Assembly (NCBI GenBank): GCA_009784085.1
Contig: WRCJ01000010.1
Coordinates: forward strand, 1 to 28,036
Length of the DNA stretch: 28,036 nt
DNA from: Oscillospiraceae bacterium
GTDB taxonomy: Bacteria > Bacillota > Clostridia > Oscillospirales > UBA929
Reading direction: 5' to 3'
This document shows positions 6,585 to 14,567 of this stretch, piece by piece. The translations under genes were made by a program, and so were the position numbers. Under the pieces are notes generated by a model. It searched no databases, was not told the origin of the DNA, and saw nothing but the letters and a program-made list of their open reading frames with translations. Each line of letters starts with the position of its first letter. The stretch's first letter is position 1.

Positions 6585-9500
6585 TTATGTCACGACCAGG
6601 TTGAATAGGTCCACATCGGATTCTTCCGGTTTCTCTTGGGCGCCTTCCTCGTCGGCGACTTCCGGATCTTCGGCGTCGTCGGCTAAGAAATCTACGTATT
6701 CCTCGTCGACTTCGTCGCTGTCTTCGTCGCTGTCTTCGTCGCCGTCGCCGTCGTCGTCGCTGTCGTCATCCTCCGAACTCTCTGCCTCCTCCGCCTCTTC
6801 CGCTTCGAAGGACTCGCGCTGGCCTCTCTGCCCCCCTTCCTCGCCGACTGCCTGCCTGCCGTATTCCTCCTCCTCCTCGTCCTTGAGCTCGATCTCCTCC
6901 ATGTTGCGGTCGAATACGCGGATGTCAAGCCCCAATGACTGCAATTCTTTGATTAAGACCTTGAATGATTCCGGCACCCCCGGTTGCGGCACGTTGTGGC
7001 CCTTGACGATGGCCTCGTAGGTTTTGACCCTGCCCTCGATATCGTCCGATTTGACAGTCAGGATCTCCTGCAACGTATACGCCGCGCCGTACGCCTCCAA
7101 CGCCCAGACCTCCATTTCGCCAAAACGCTGCCCCCCGAATTGCGCCTTGCCGCCCAGAGGTTGCTGGGTGACCAGGCTATACGGGCCGGTGCTGCGGGCG
7201 TGGATCTTGTCGTCGACCAGATGGGCCAACTTGAGGAAGTAGACATAGCCCACCGTAACCGGGTTGTCAAACTCGGCGCCGGTGCGCCCGTCGTATAAAA
7301 CGATCTTGCCGTCCCGGCGCAGGCCGGCCAGCTCCAATGTGTCCTCGATGTCGCGCTCGTTGGCGCCGTCGAAGATAGGCGTGGCCACTTTCCAGCCCAG
7401 CGTGTGGGCGGCGTAACCCAAGTGGACTTCCAGCACTTGCCCGATGTTCATGCGCGAAGGCACGCCCAGCGGGTTGAGTACGATGTCCAGCGGCGTGCCA
7501 TCGGGCAGGAAGGGCATGTCCTCCTGGGGCAGGATGCGGGATATGACGCCTTTGTTGCCGTGGCGGCCGGCCATTTTGTCCCCCACCGAGATCTTGCGCT
7601 TCTGCGCGATATAGCAGCGCACGACCATGTTGACGCCGGGGTTGAGCTCGTCGCCGGCCTCGCGGGTAAACACCTTGACGTCCACGACAATGCCGCTTTC
7701 CCCATGCGGCACGCGCAGCGAAGTGTCGCGCACCTCCCGGGCCTTCTCGCCAAAAATGGCGCGCAGCAGGCGTTCCTCGGCGGTCAGCTCCGTCTCGCCC
7801 TTGGGCGTCACCTTGCCCACCAAGATATCCCCGGCGCAAACCTCCGCGCCGATGCGGATGACGCCCCTGTCGTCCAAGTCCTTCAGCGCATCCTCGCCAA
7901 CATTGGGGATGTCCCGCGTGATCTCCTCGGAACCCAGCTTGGTGTCCCGGGATTCGGTTTCGTATTCCTCAATGTGAATGGACGTGAACACATCGTCGCG
8001 CACCAGACGCTCGTTGATGAGGATGGCATCCTCATAGTTGTAGCCCTCCCAGGTCATAAAACCTATGAGAACGTTGCGCCCCAAGGAGATCTCGCCTTGA
8101 TAGGTGGACGGGCCGTCGGCCAGCACATCGCCGGCTTCCACGCGATCGCCCACGCTGACGATGGCCTTTTGGTTGATGCACGTGCCTTGGTTGGATCGCA
8201 GGAATTTGGTCAAGCGATAGGTTTTTCTGTGCCCGCTGTCATAACGGACCGTAATAGAATTCGCCGACACCGCCGAGACGGCGCCGCTATCGGACGCTAC
8301 CCTGACCACGCCAGAATCGACCGCGGCCTTGTATTCAATGCCGGTGCCCACCAGCGGCGCTTCGGTCACGAGCAACGGGACGGCTTGTCGCTGCATGTTG
8401 GAACCCATCAGGGCGCGGTTGGCGTCGTCGTTTTCCAGGAATGGGATCATCGCGGTGGCGACCGAAACCATCATTTTGGGCGAGACGTCCACGAAATCCA
8501 CGCGCTCGCGATCCACCTCCAGGATCTCGTCGCGGTGGCGGCAGGTAATGCGCGCATGCACAAAGGCGCCGTTCTCATCCAGAGGCTCAATGGACTGGGC
8601 GACAATGTATTCATCCTCTATGTCGGCGGTCATGTACACCACCTCGTCGGTGAGGCGGTGCGTGGCCGGATCCACGCGCCGGTAGGCGGTCTCGATAAAC
8701 CCGTACTCGTTGATCCGCGCATACGTGGACAGGTAGGAAATGAGGCCGATGTTCGGGCCCTCCGGCGTCTCGATGGGACACATGCGGCCATAGTGGCTGT
8801 AATGTACGTCGCGGACCTCGAAGTTGGCGCGCTCCCGCGACAGCCCCCCCGGGCCCAACGCCGACATGCGGCGTTTGTGGGTCAGCTCGGCGAGAGGGTT
8901 GGTTTGGTCCATGAACTGGGACAGCGGCGAAGACCCGAAAAACTCCTTGATCGAAGCGGTGACAGGCCGGATGTTGATCAGGGATTGGGGCGTCACGATA
9001 TCCAGATCCTGGATGGTCATCCGCTCGCGGATGACGCGCTCCATGCGCGCGAAACCGATGCGGAATTGGTTTTGCAGCAGCTCGCCCACGCTGCGCAGCC
9101 GGCGGTTGCCCAAATGGTCTATGTCGTCCAGGGCGCCGATGCCAAAAACCAAGGCGCACAAGTAATTGATGGAGGACAGGATGTCTTCCAGGATGATGTG
9201 TTTGGGGATGAGATCGTCCCTGCGTTCCTCAATGGCTTCTTTCAGATCGTCGCCGGTATGCTGATCGATCAGCTCGCGCAACAGATCGAAGCGGACCTTT
9301 TCCTGTATGCCGAGCGTGGCCGGATCGAAGTCCACAAAGTATTGCATATCGACCATGCCGTTGGAAAACAGCTTGACCGGCTTTTCGTCGATCTCGACGG
9401 AGACCTCGGACACGCCTTTTCTTTCTAGAAATAGGGCGCGCGTGCGGGTGAGCACCTCGCCGGCTTCGGCCAGCACCTCGCCGGTGAGCGGGTCGGCGAC

Positions 9501-10385
9501 CGGGAACGCCAACTTGCGGTTGATGAGGCGGTGCGCCAGCGCCAGTTTTTTGTTGAACTTGTACCGCCCCACATTGCCCAGATCATAACGCCTGGGGTCA
9601 AAAAACAGGTTGTGTAGCAGAGCCTGTGCGCTGTCCACGGTCGGAGGCTCGCCGGGGCGCAGGCGGCGGTAGATTTCCACCAAAGACTCCTCTTCGGTTT
9701 TGGAAGGGTCTTTTTCCAGCGTGGCCAAGATGCGCGGATCCTCGCCAAACACTTCCAGGATCTGCTCGTCGGTCTTCAGCCCCAAGGCGCGCACGAACGA
9801 AGTCACGGGCAGCTTGCGGTTCTTATCGATGCGCACATGGAAGAGATCGTTGAGATCGGACTCATACTCCAACCACGCGCCCCGGTAAGGGATGACCGTG
9901 GCGTCGATGAGCGGGATGACGCTCTTTTCCGGGCGGCGTTCAAAGTAGATGCCCGGGCTGCGCACAATCTGCGAGACGATGACGCGCTCGGCGCCATTGA
10001 TGATAAAGGTGCCGCCCTCCGTCATGATGGGGAAATCCCCCATGAAGATCTCCTGCTCCTTGATCTCCTCTGTCTCGCGGTTGCGCAGGCGCACGCGCAC
10101 CCTTAACGGCGCCGCATAGGTGGCGTCGCGCTCTTTGCATTCCTCCACGGAATACTTGGGGTTATCATCCAGAGTGAAATCGATGAAGCTCAGCTCCAGG
10201 TAGCCGGTGTAATCGGTAATTGTGGAAACATCGTGAAAGACCTGCTTGAGCCCTGTGTCTAAAAACCACTGATAGGAGTTCTTCTGCACCTCGACCAGGT
10301 TGGGGATTTCGAGAACATCGTCGAGCCTGGCGTAGTTCTTGCGTATGGTCCTGCCGCAGCGCAAGTCTTTAACCGTCAAATCCAT
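6585..10385 (-). CDS. rpoB: DNA-directed RNA polymerase subunit beta, with a long acidic C-terminal tail
   Basis: Beta is the second large catalytic subunit of RNA polymerase. The 1266-residue frame covers all conserved regions. The rifampicin pocket reads FGSSPLSQFMDQTNPLAE, then LTHKRRMSALGPGG, with no common resistance substitution. It also has RVCP-like GRMCPIETPEGPNIGL, KMAGRHGNKGV, and the C-terminal clamp with GGKAQFGGQRFGEMEVWALEAYGAA. The usual end (near IEELKDEE) is followed by about 100 extra residues, very rich in Asp, Glu and Ser, ending DVDLFNLVVT. This tail is the oddity. Start choice is open: the ATG at 10385 abuts AAGGAGGG with almost no spacing, while a TTG at 10379 is seven bases away. 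A strong promoter lies about 190 bp upstream, and rpoC follows. Confidence 0.97.
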   Translation of the reverse strand: MDLTVKDLRCGRTIRKNYARLDDVLEIPNLVEVQKNSYQWFLDTGLKQVFHDVSTITDYTGYLELSFIDFTLDDNPKYSVEECKERDATYAAPLRVRVRLRNRETEEIKEQEIFMGDFPIMTEGGTFIINGAERVIVSQIVRSPGIYFERRPEKSVIPLIDATVIPYRGAWLEYESDLNDLFHVRIDKNRKLPVTSFVRALGLKTDEQILEVFGEDPRILATLEKDPSKTEEESLVEIYRRLRPGEPPTVDSAQALLHNLFFDPRRYDLGNVGRYKFNKKLALAHRLINRKLAFPVADPLTGEVLAEAGEVLTRTRALFLERKGVSEVSVEIDEKPVKLFSNGMVDMQYFVDFDPATLGIQEKVRFDLLRELIDQHTGDDLKEAIEERRDDLIPKHIILEDILSSINYLCALVFGIGALDDIDHLGNRRLRSVGELLQNQFRIGFARMERVIRERMTIQDLDIVTPQSLINIRPVTASIKEFFGSSPLSQFMDQTNPLAELTHKRRMSALGPGGLSRERANFEVRDVHYSHYGRMCPIETPEGPNIGLISYLSTYARINEYGFIETAYRRVDPATHRLTDEVVYMTADIEDEYIVAQSIEPLDENGAFVHARITCRHRDEILEVDRERVDFVDVSPKMMVSVATAMIPFLENDDANRALMGSNMQRQAVPLLVTEAPLVGTGIEYKAAVDSGVVRVASDSGAVSAVSANSITVRYDSGHRKTYRLTKFLRSNQGTCINQKAIVSVGDRVEAGDVLADGPSTYQGEISLGRNVLIGFMTWEGYNYEDAILINERLVRDDVFTSIHIEEYETESRDTKLGSEEITRDIPNVGEDALKDLDDRGVIRIGAEVCAGDILVGKVTPKGETELTAEERLLRAIFGEKAREVRDTSLRVPHGESGIVVDVKVFTREAGDELNPGVNMVVRCYIAQKRKISVGDKMAGRHGNKGVISRILPQEDMPFLPDGTPLDIVLNPLGVPSRMNIGQVLEVHLGYAAHTLGWKVATPIFDGANERDIEDTLELAGLRRDGKIVLYDGRTGAEFDNPVTVGYVYFLKLAHLVDDKIHARSTGPYSLVTQQPLGGKAQFGGQRFGEMEVWALEAYGAAYTLQEILTVKSDDIEGRVKTYEAIVKGHNVPQPGVPESFKVLIKELQSLGLDIRVFDRNMEEIELKDEEEEEYGRQAVGEEGGQRGQRESFEAEEAEEAESSEDDDSDDDGDGDEDSDEDSDEVDEEYVDFLADDAEDPEVADEEGAQEKPEESDVDLFNLVVT

Positions 10386-10418
10386 CCCTCCTTAACTACT
10401 GGACACGCGAAACACGAA

Positions 10419-10466
10419 CAATATGGTACGCCTGGGAAAATAGCATGCCGCGCAATATGGCACGCC
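10419..10466 (-). repeat. Pair of 14-bp direct repeats in the rpoB leader
   Basis: On the minus strand GGCGTGCCATATTG (10453-10466) recurs as GGCGTACCATATTG (10419-10432), 34 bp apart and differing at one base. Both lie in the untranslated leader of rpoB, between its promoter and start codon. They could be a protein-binding pair or part of an RNA fold, but no known leader motif was recognised. Confidence refers to the repeats being present. Confidence 0.65.
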
Positions 10467-10580
10467 GGGGAGAGTTGTTTGATTTGTTTGCTTTGAATCT
10501 TGCATTTTTGTTTCGTTTGTGGTATGCTGGATGTAGGGTACGGTGGCGTCTCTCGTTGCGGCGTGATCGCATAGAGCTGT

Positions 10581-10609
10581 ATTTTATCACAAGGTAGGTA
10601 CGTTGTCAA
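10581..10609 (-). promoter_or_regulatory. Sigma-A promoter of rpoBC
   Basis: On the minus strand a perfect TTGACA (10604-10609) is followed by a 17-bp spacer and TAAAAT (10581-10586). The expected start site near 10574 leaves a leader of about 190 nt before rpoB. The promoter lies between the terminator-like hairpin of the toxin-antitoxin island and rpoB, so rpoBC has its own strong transcription source. Confidence 0.85.
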
Positions 10610-10639
10610 TCATTTTTCTCCGGTGTTCATAGAATGTTA

Positions 10640-10671
10640 AAATGAGCGGTGCTCCCCACGGGAGCGCCGCT
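10640..10671 (-). terminator. Probable terminator after the toxin-antitoxin genes
   Basis: Arms 10645-10656 and 10660-10671 form a 12-bp stem with one wobble pair and a 3-base loop. On the minus strand the stem is followed by CATTTTAA, a short T-rich tail. It would separate the antitoxin gene from the rpoB promoter. The T-tract is weak, so efficiency is uncertain. Confidence 0.55.
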
Positions 10672-10846
10672 TGTCGTCGTTGTTAGGGCCGCGCCCGCGT
10701 ACGCCGTGCGCCCCCGCACGTCCCGCGCGTCCCGCCGCCCCCCGCCATCCCTTCCTTCGTCATCCTGCACGCAGTTGCAGGATCCACGTCCCCCCGACCC
10801 CGTACGCCCGTGCGCCCCCGCACGCCCCGACGCCCAATCGGCGGCA
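10672..10846. repeat. GC-rich intergenic repeat block with a short palindrome
   Basis: This non-coding stretch is made of C-rich degenerate blocks such as CGTGCGCCCCCGCACG, which occurs twice with small changes. Its opening GTCGTCGTT-GTAGGGC resembles the repeats at 26924 and 27241, so it probably belongs to the same dispersed family. Within it, ATCCTGCA (10762-10769) and TGCAGGAT (10776-10783) form a perfect 8-bp hairpin with a 6-base loop, a form common among bacterial REP-like elements. No gene is supported here. Confidence 0.55.
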
Positions 10847-11512
10847 TTATTCAATCGACCCGCCTGGCACCGACTCGCTTTCCAACAAATCCTCCACATC
10901 GCAACCCAGCACACGGGCAATTTTGGCAAGCGTAATCGCCTGCGCTTTATTTACGTCCTTGTTGCGCTGTTCGTACATTTGGATTGAACGCAAAGATACA
11001 CCAGCTTCCACGGCAAGCTTCGATTGCGACAAACCTGCCGCGCCCCGCCACCGTTTCAGATTTGTTTGCGGGTTTGCCTTGGAAATGACGCTGTCCGCCA
11101 CGGTGTAAAACTTGCTGATATCCGCTTCGTGTAAGGGATAATATCTGCTTGTTATTTCCGAAAAAGGAAAGGCGCGGAGAATCGCAGGGAAACTTCTCGC
11201 AGAGTGCCATTGATATCTCGCCAATGCCCAGCCTGCCCAAAATTCGGCCGTTCGGTAATCTATCGTATGCGTAGGTTTGGCGGCGGGAACTTCCCCCGTA
11301 CTGCTTTGGATTGCTCTGCTTGCTAAATCAAGTCCGCTCATTCCTGCGATTATTTTTGGGTTGCCGCGCGCGAATTGCTCTGCCAACCCGGAAGTGATAA
11401 ACATATGGAGGAAAACGTCGCCGTCTAAGCCGCAGTCGTTTATGGCGTAGCTCATCATGTTGCCGAATGTATCGGCAGCGTTATGCAAATAGGTTTCTTT
11501 GTAAGCGTTCAT
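10847..11512 (-). CDS. HTH-domain protein, probable antitoxin partner of the DUF3990 gene
   Basis: The 221-residue protein has two parts. Residues 1 to about 140 form a domain I recognise only as recurring beside DUF3990 genes in Clostridia; it includes NDCGLDGDVFLHMFITSG and GNPKIIAGMSGLDLA. Residues 150-211 are a clear XRE/Cro-type helix-turn-helix (LSQSKLAVEAGVS, then RSIQMYEQ and ALAKIARVLG-like LAKIARVLGCDVEDLLE). The ATG at 11512 overlaps the upstream toxin-like gene by 32 bp, and a GAGGAG site lies inside that gene. Overlap plus an HTH domain suggests an autoregulating antitoxin. The likely operator is the palindrome at 12211-12226. Neutralising activity is inferred from arrangement only. 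Base composition is visibly more AT-rich than the flanking genes. Confidence 0.82.
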   Translation of the reverse strand: MNAYKETYLHNAADTFGNMMSYAINDCGLDGDVFLHMFITSGLAEQFARGNPKIIAGMSGLDLASRAIQSSTGEVPAAKPTHTIDYRTAEFWAGWALARYQWHSARSFPAILRAFPFSEITSRYYPLHEADISKFYTVADSVISKANPQTNLKRWRGAAGLSQSKLAVEAGVSLRSIQMYEQRNKDVNKAQAITLAKIARVLGCDVEDLLESESVPGGSIE

Positions 11513-12182
11513 CGCCCTGTTTCATCTCCTCTCTGAGAATGTCGAGCATGAATATATCCCTGCTGGCGCGGGTTATATTACGCTCTCGTTTAAGATATTC
11601 ATCGCGGGCGTCTGAATCCCGTTTTTTCCGCATAGGATAGTAGATTTCGCCGTCCACCGCTTCACTGCGCTCGAATTGGATTGTTTTAAAGGCTTTTTGG
11701 CTTTTCAATACAAACTGCTCTCCCAAATTCCCAAGCCGCATGGCACGGCTGAGTTGGCGCAGAGAAATAATGTTACTTAAAAAATCCATAGCAAAAGTAA
11801 AATAGGAATCATCAGCACGATAACCGGTTATGGCATCAAATGATCTGAGATCAGGTAAAAAATGCTCTGTGAGATATTCCTTTGCCTCTTCCGCCATCGG
11901 GCTCGTGATTGAGAAAACTCTATTATTCACAAGCACCGCCAGCCAGTCCATGAATCCGTATCGCGGCTGGGATAAATTGAATACGGAAAGGTTTGATGTG
12001 TCTATGGTGTAGATATTTGCGTACCCGCCGCGCTTGTCACCGCAGGCCCATTCTTTTGCGAGCTCCAAATCCTCGGTGCAGTAAAAGCCGAGACCATAGT
12101 CGTTTCGGCTATTGCCTTTCCCGTAATCCGGTTTTTTTATGATTCCTGTGGAACCGTGGTATATCGTCATGATTGAATCCAT
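11481..12182 (-). CDS. DUF3990 family protein, probable ADP-ribosyltransferase-like toxin
   Basis: The 233-residue protein opens with the DUF3990 signature: IYHGS (His9), then DYGLGFYCTEDLELAKEWA at residues 28-46 (Tyr34). This resembles the His and Tyr strands of ART-fold enzymes. A later acidic candidate lies in EAVDGEIYYPM, about residue 180, but the third catalytic residue cannot be fixed by eye. Such proteins are thought to modify a cellular target with ADP-ribose; the substrate here is unknown. The ATG at 12182 has GGAGGG seven bases upstream and a consensus promoter just ahead. The gene overlaps the HTH gene by 32 bp. The region is strikingly AT-rich (for example 11760-11820) beside GC-rich neighbours, which suggests horizontal acquisition. 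Confidence 0.82.
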   Translation of the reverse strand: MDSIMTIYHGSTGIIKKPDYGKGNSRNDYGLGFYCTEDLELAKEWACGDKRGGYANIYTIDTSNLSVFNLSQPRYGFMDWLAVLVNNRVFSITSPMAEEAKEYLTEHFLPDLRSFDAITGYRADDSYFTFAMDFLSNIISLRQLSRAMRLGNLGEQFVLKSQKAFKTIQFERSEAVDGEIYYPMRKKRDSDARDEYLKRERNITRASRDIFMLDILREEMKQGDERLQRNLFA

Positions 12183-12206
12183 TGTTGTGCCCTCCGTTTC
12201 ATGTTT

Positions 12207-12235
12207 ATTGTATCACCACAGTGATATTTTGTCAA
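12207..12235 (-). promoter_or_regulatory. Sigma-A promoter of the toxin-antitoxin pair
   Basis: On the minus strand a perfect TTGACA (12230-12235) is followed by a 17-bp spacer and TACAAT (12207-12212). It sits about 25 bp upstream of the toxin start codon and downstream of the terminator at 12257-12283, so the module is transcribed on its own. Confidence 0.88.
12211..12226. promoter_or_regulatory. Palindromic operator between -35 and -10 of the TA promoter
   Basis: The 16-bp sequence TATCACCACAGTGATA (plus strand) has perfect 6-base arms (TATCAC and GTGATA) around a 4-base centre. It fills most of the spacer and touches the -10 box, so a bound dimer would block RNA polymerase. The HTH protein encoded in the same operon is the natural candidate repressor; this is inference from position. 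Confidence 0.72.
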
Positions 12236-12252
12236 GGGTTAAAAAGGGCTGA

Positions 12253-12283
12253 AAATAAAGCCCCTGCTTCGGCAGGGGCTTTT
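12253..12283. terminator. Strong intrinsic terminator, usable in both directions
   Basis: Arms 12257-12267 and 12272-12282 form an 11-bp GC-rich stem closed by a TTCG/CGAA tetraloop. On the minus strand the stem is followed by TTTATTTT; on the plus strand by TTTTGACTT. It lies 70 bp after the DUF362 stop codon and upstream of the TA promoter, so it most likely ends the long minus-strand gene run. Confidence 0.88.
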
Positions 12284-12351
12284 GACTTGGCAGAATGGAG
12301 AATACGATGTCAGAGACAACGACCATCATTCCCGATTAATGAAGCCCCCCA

Positions 12352-13419
12352 TCATATAGAAACAGCCCCAAATGGGCAGAATTCGTGGCAACAGTAGCAG
12401 CGGATGCAGGCGCCGGCGCCTGTATTCGCTGCTATTACAGCTTTCTTTTCGACAATATTGATGCATTTTTGCGGGCAGATGCGCGCGCAGTCGCCGCAGC
12501 CGGTGCAGTTCTCGTTGACTGTAGGCAGGGCGTCCCCCTTGTGCTTGGATGCGGGGCGGAACTGCTGGCGCAGCGATGCCGGGTCGTCGCCCATCCAGCC
12601 AAGCTGCATGGGGTCTCCGGGCGCCAAATTGCGGGCGGCGGCTTCGGCGATGGTATGCACGGTATCGAGCCTCAGCCCCATCAGGTGGCACAACGCCAGA
12701 TCGACCGCATAGGGGCTAGGCCCGCCGGCGACGACGCGCAGGTGCTTGGGGTCTCCGTTCGTGGGTCCCGCGCCCTCCATCCCCCATACGCCGTCCGCCA
12801 ACGAGAAACCCGGCGCGACCGCCTGGCATACGTCTACGACCATGCCCGCGAAGTCCCGGCGTCTGGGGAACCGGCCGTGGAGCATGGGCTTGCCTGTGCC
12901 GGGGACACAGCCGAAAAGGTTCTTGACGCAACCGGACATGGCCATCATGCCGTGGGTCTTGGCCTTGGCGACAGAGACAACCAGGTCGGCCTCCAACACG
13001 GAGGCCAGCAGGCTGACATCCCGCAACATACGTCCGTCCGGGACGGGAACCGTCCGGCTTTTCAAGTTGTAGCTTAAAACCGCGCCGCCCTCCTCCGCCG
13101 CCTCTGTCATGCGGCATTTGCCATAGAGCCTCTTCAGCACGGTTTTCCGGTGCGGCATGCCGGTGGAGTCGATGATGCTAACCTCCGCGCCCGCCTCGAT
13201 AAAGGCCGCACACACCGCCGCGACGATAGCGGGATGTGTGGTCGCGGCGCATTCGGGCGACTTGGGCATGATTAAGTTCGGCTTGACCAAGACACGCTTT
13301 TTCCCACCCAAGATGGCCGACGCGCCGCCAAAGGCATCCAACACCCGGCCAACCGCAAGATCAGCTTCCTCGTAAGCGTCGCACCGGGCGACAAAAACAC
13401 GATTCTCCAAAACAACCAC
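12352..13419 (-). CDS. DUF362 domain protein with C-terminal 2x[4Fe-4S] ferredoxin module
   Basis: Residues 1 to about 295 are a DUF362 domain, with VLVKPNLIMPKSP near 43-54, IIDSTGMPH at 82-90 and the AKTHGMMAMSGCVKNLFG segment around 153-170. Residues 300-355 are a ferredoxin-like module. Its first cluster uses Cys305, 308, 311 and 315; the second uses Cys338, 341, 344 and 348, the last followed by Pro. The domain pair is widespread in anaerobes and probably acts in electron transfer, but its partner and substrate are unknown. The frame begins with GTG at 13419; a TTG four codons in is another possible start and no strong Shine-Dalgarno site decides between them. It follows mutY after a 128-bp repeat-filled spacer. 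Confidence 0.87.
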   Translation of the reverse strand: MVVLENRVFVARCDAYEEADLAVGRVLDAFGGASAILGGKKRVLVKPNLIMPKSPECAATTHPAIVAAVCAAFIEAGAEVSIIDSTGMPHRKTVLKRLYGKCRMTEAAEEGGAVLSYNLKSRTVPVPDGRMLRDVSLLASVLEADLVVSVAKAKTHGMMAMSGCVKNLFGCVPGTGKPMLHGRFPRRRDFAGMVVDVCQAVAPGFSLADGVWGMEGAGPTNGDPKHLRVVAGGPSPYAVDLALCHLMGLRLDTVHTIAEAAARNLAPGDPMQLGWMGDDPASLRQQFRPASKHKGDALPTVNENCTGCGDCARICPQKCINIVEKKAVIAANTGAGACIRCYCCHEFCPFGAVSI

Positions 13420-13547
13420 CCAACTATTCCCTACTTAATCAACAACGTTGCAATTCATCAACAACCCTTAATCAACAACGCTGTAATGTAACTACAACCT
13501 TTATACATCAACGCCGTTATGCATCAACACCATGATGCAACGCGCCT
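13420..13547. repeat. Degenerate repeats filling the mutY-DUF362 spacer
   Basis: The spacer is a series of imperfect copies of a unit close to ATCAACAACG separated by 8-20 bases (plus strand), with ATGCATCAAC variants near 13518. It is AT-rich and has no open frame. On the minus strand, TTGATG and TATAAA occur with a 16-bp gap inside the repeats, which could act as a weak promoter for the DUF362 gene; this is a low-confidence suggestion. Confidence 0.55.
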
Positions 13548-14567
13548 TTATGCATATTTCCCTTTTCCCATTTCCCGGCCCACGATGCGGGCAAACGCCC
13601 GGAAAGCCGATGGTACGGCCAGCGTGGCAAACCGGTCGGCGTTGGCCCAAACCCATCCCTCGGGCAACGCCGCCCGGGACGGGGCGGCTTGGCACAAGAA
13701 CCCCTCCATCTCCCATATGATGTGCGTGAATGTGTGCCGTGCGGTGCCGCAGGGCGTCCGGGACAGGAGATCCATGCCGTGCGGCGGTGCGGGGGGGAAC
13801 TCCCACATGCCTCGCAACAACGCCTCGTGGCGCCGCCGCATGAGCACTTGACCCGCCGGGTCAAAAACCATCAACACCGCCCGGTGCTCGCGCCGTTGCG
13901 CCTTCTTGGGGGGCCGGACAGGCAACGAGCCTTGCCGCCCGGTTGCCCACGCCGCGCATAAGCCGGCCACAGGGCATTCCCCGCAGCGGGGGCTCTTGGG
14001 GGCGCAAATCAACGCGCCCAGATCCATCAGGGCTTGCGTCATATCGCCGGGCGAGTCCTCCGGCATGAGGTCTGACACCCATGAAGCCGCCGCGCGGCGG
14101 GCGGCAGGCAGGGAAATGTCGGTGTCGTCGCCGTGCAATCTGGCCCACACGCGCAACACATTGCCGTCCACAGCCGGACAGCGGCGTCCAAAGGCGATGG
14201 ACAAAATGGCGCCGGCGGTGTAATCCCCCACGCCGGGCAGGCGCCGCAGGGCGTCCCATGTGTCCGGCACGCGGCCACCATAGTGATCGTTGACAATCCG
14301 GGCCGCGCCGTGCAGACTGCGGGCGCGGCTGTAATATCCCAACCCCTCCCACATTTTGAGGACATCATGCTCGCTGGCGCCCGCCAAAGACGCCACGTCG
14401 GGATAGGCGCGCATAAAACGCTCATAATAGGGCAGCAACGCCGTGATGCGGGTCTGCTGGGCCATGACCTCGGACACCCATATGGCGTAGGGATCGCGGG
14501 CGTCGCGGAAGACCAGCTTTCGCCCCGCCGCGCGATACCAGGACAGAAGGGCATCCCGAAGACTCAA
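13548..14567 (-). CDS. mutY: A/G-specific adenine DNA glycosylase
   Basis: MutY removes adenine mispaired with 8-oxoguanine, preventing G:C to T:A transversions. The 339-residue protein has the catalytic Glu33 in VSEVMAQQT, the helix-hairpin-helix LPGVGDYTAGA at 110-120 and the catalytic Asp134 in AVDGNVLRVW. The [4Fe-4S] ligands are Cys188, 195, 198 and 204, with the expected 6-2-5 spacing. Residues 228-335 form the NUDIX-like domain that recognises 8-oxoguanine, with HTFTH in place of the common FSH motif. The start is a TTG at 14567 that overlaps the stop codon of the ClpE-like gene (TTGA), indicating translational coupling. No strong Shine-Dalgarno site precedes it, which fits coupling. 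Confidence 0.93.
   Translation of the reverse strand: MSLRDALLSWYRAAGRKLVFRDARDPYAIWVSEVMAQQTRITALLPYYERFMRAYPDVASLAGASEHDVLKMWEGLGYYSRARSLHGAARIVNDHYGGRVPDTWDALRRLPGVGDYTAGAILSIAFGRRCPAVDGNVLRVWARLHGDDTDISLPAARRAAASWVSDLMPEDSPGDMTQALMDLGALICAPKSPRCGECPVAGLCAAWATGRQGSLPVRPPKKAQRREHRAVLMVFDPAGQVLMRRRHEALLRGMWEFPPAPPHGMDLLSRTPCGTARHTFTHIIWEMEGFLCQAAPSRAALPEGWVWANADRFATLAVPSAFRAFARIVGREMGKGKYA

Noticed and set aside
7404..9428. A 674-codon open frame on the plus strand
   Set aside because: It lies wholly antisense to rpoB, has no Shine-Dalgarno site or recognisable domain, and is explained by GC-rich codon use of the real gene.
10640..10987. Plus-strand open frames between rpoB and the HTH gene
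   Set aside because: They cover GC-rich repeat sequence and the antisense of the HTH gene, with no start signals or homology.
12173..12397. A 74-codon plus-strand frame across the TA promoter and terminator
   Set aside because: It overlaps a consensus promoter, operator and terminator on the other strand and has no recognisable product.
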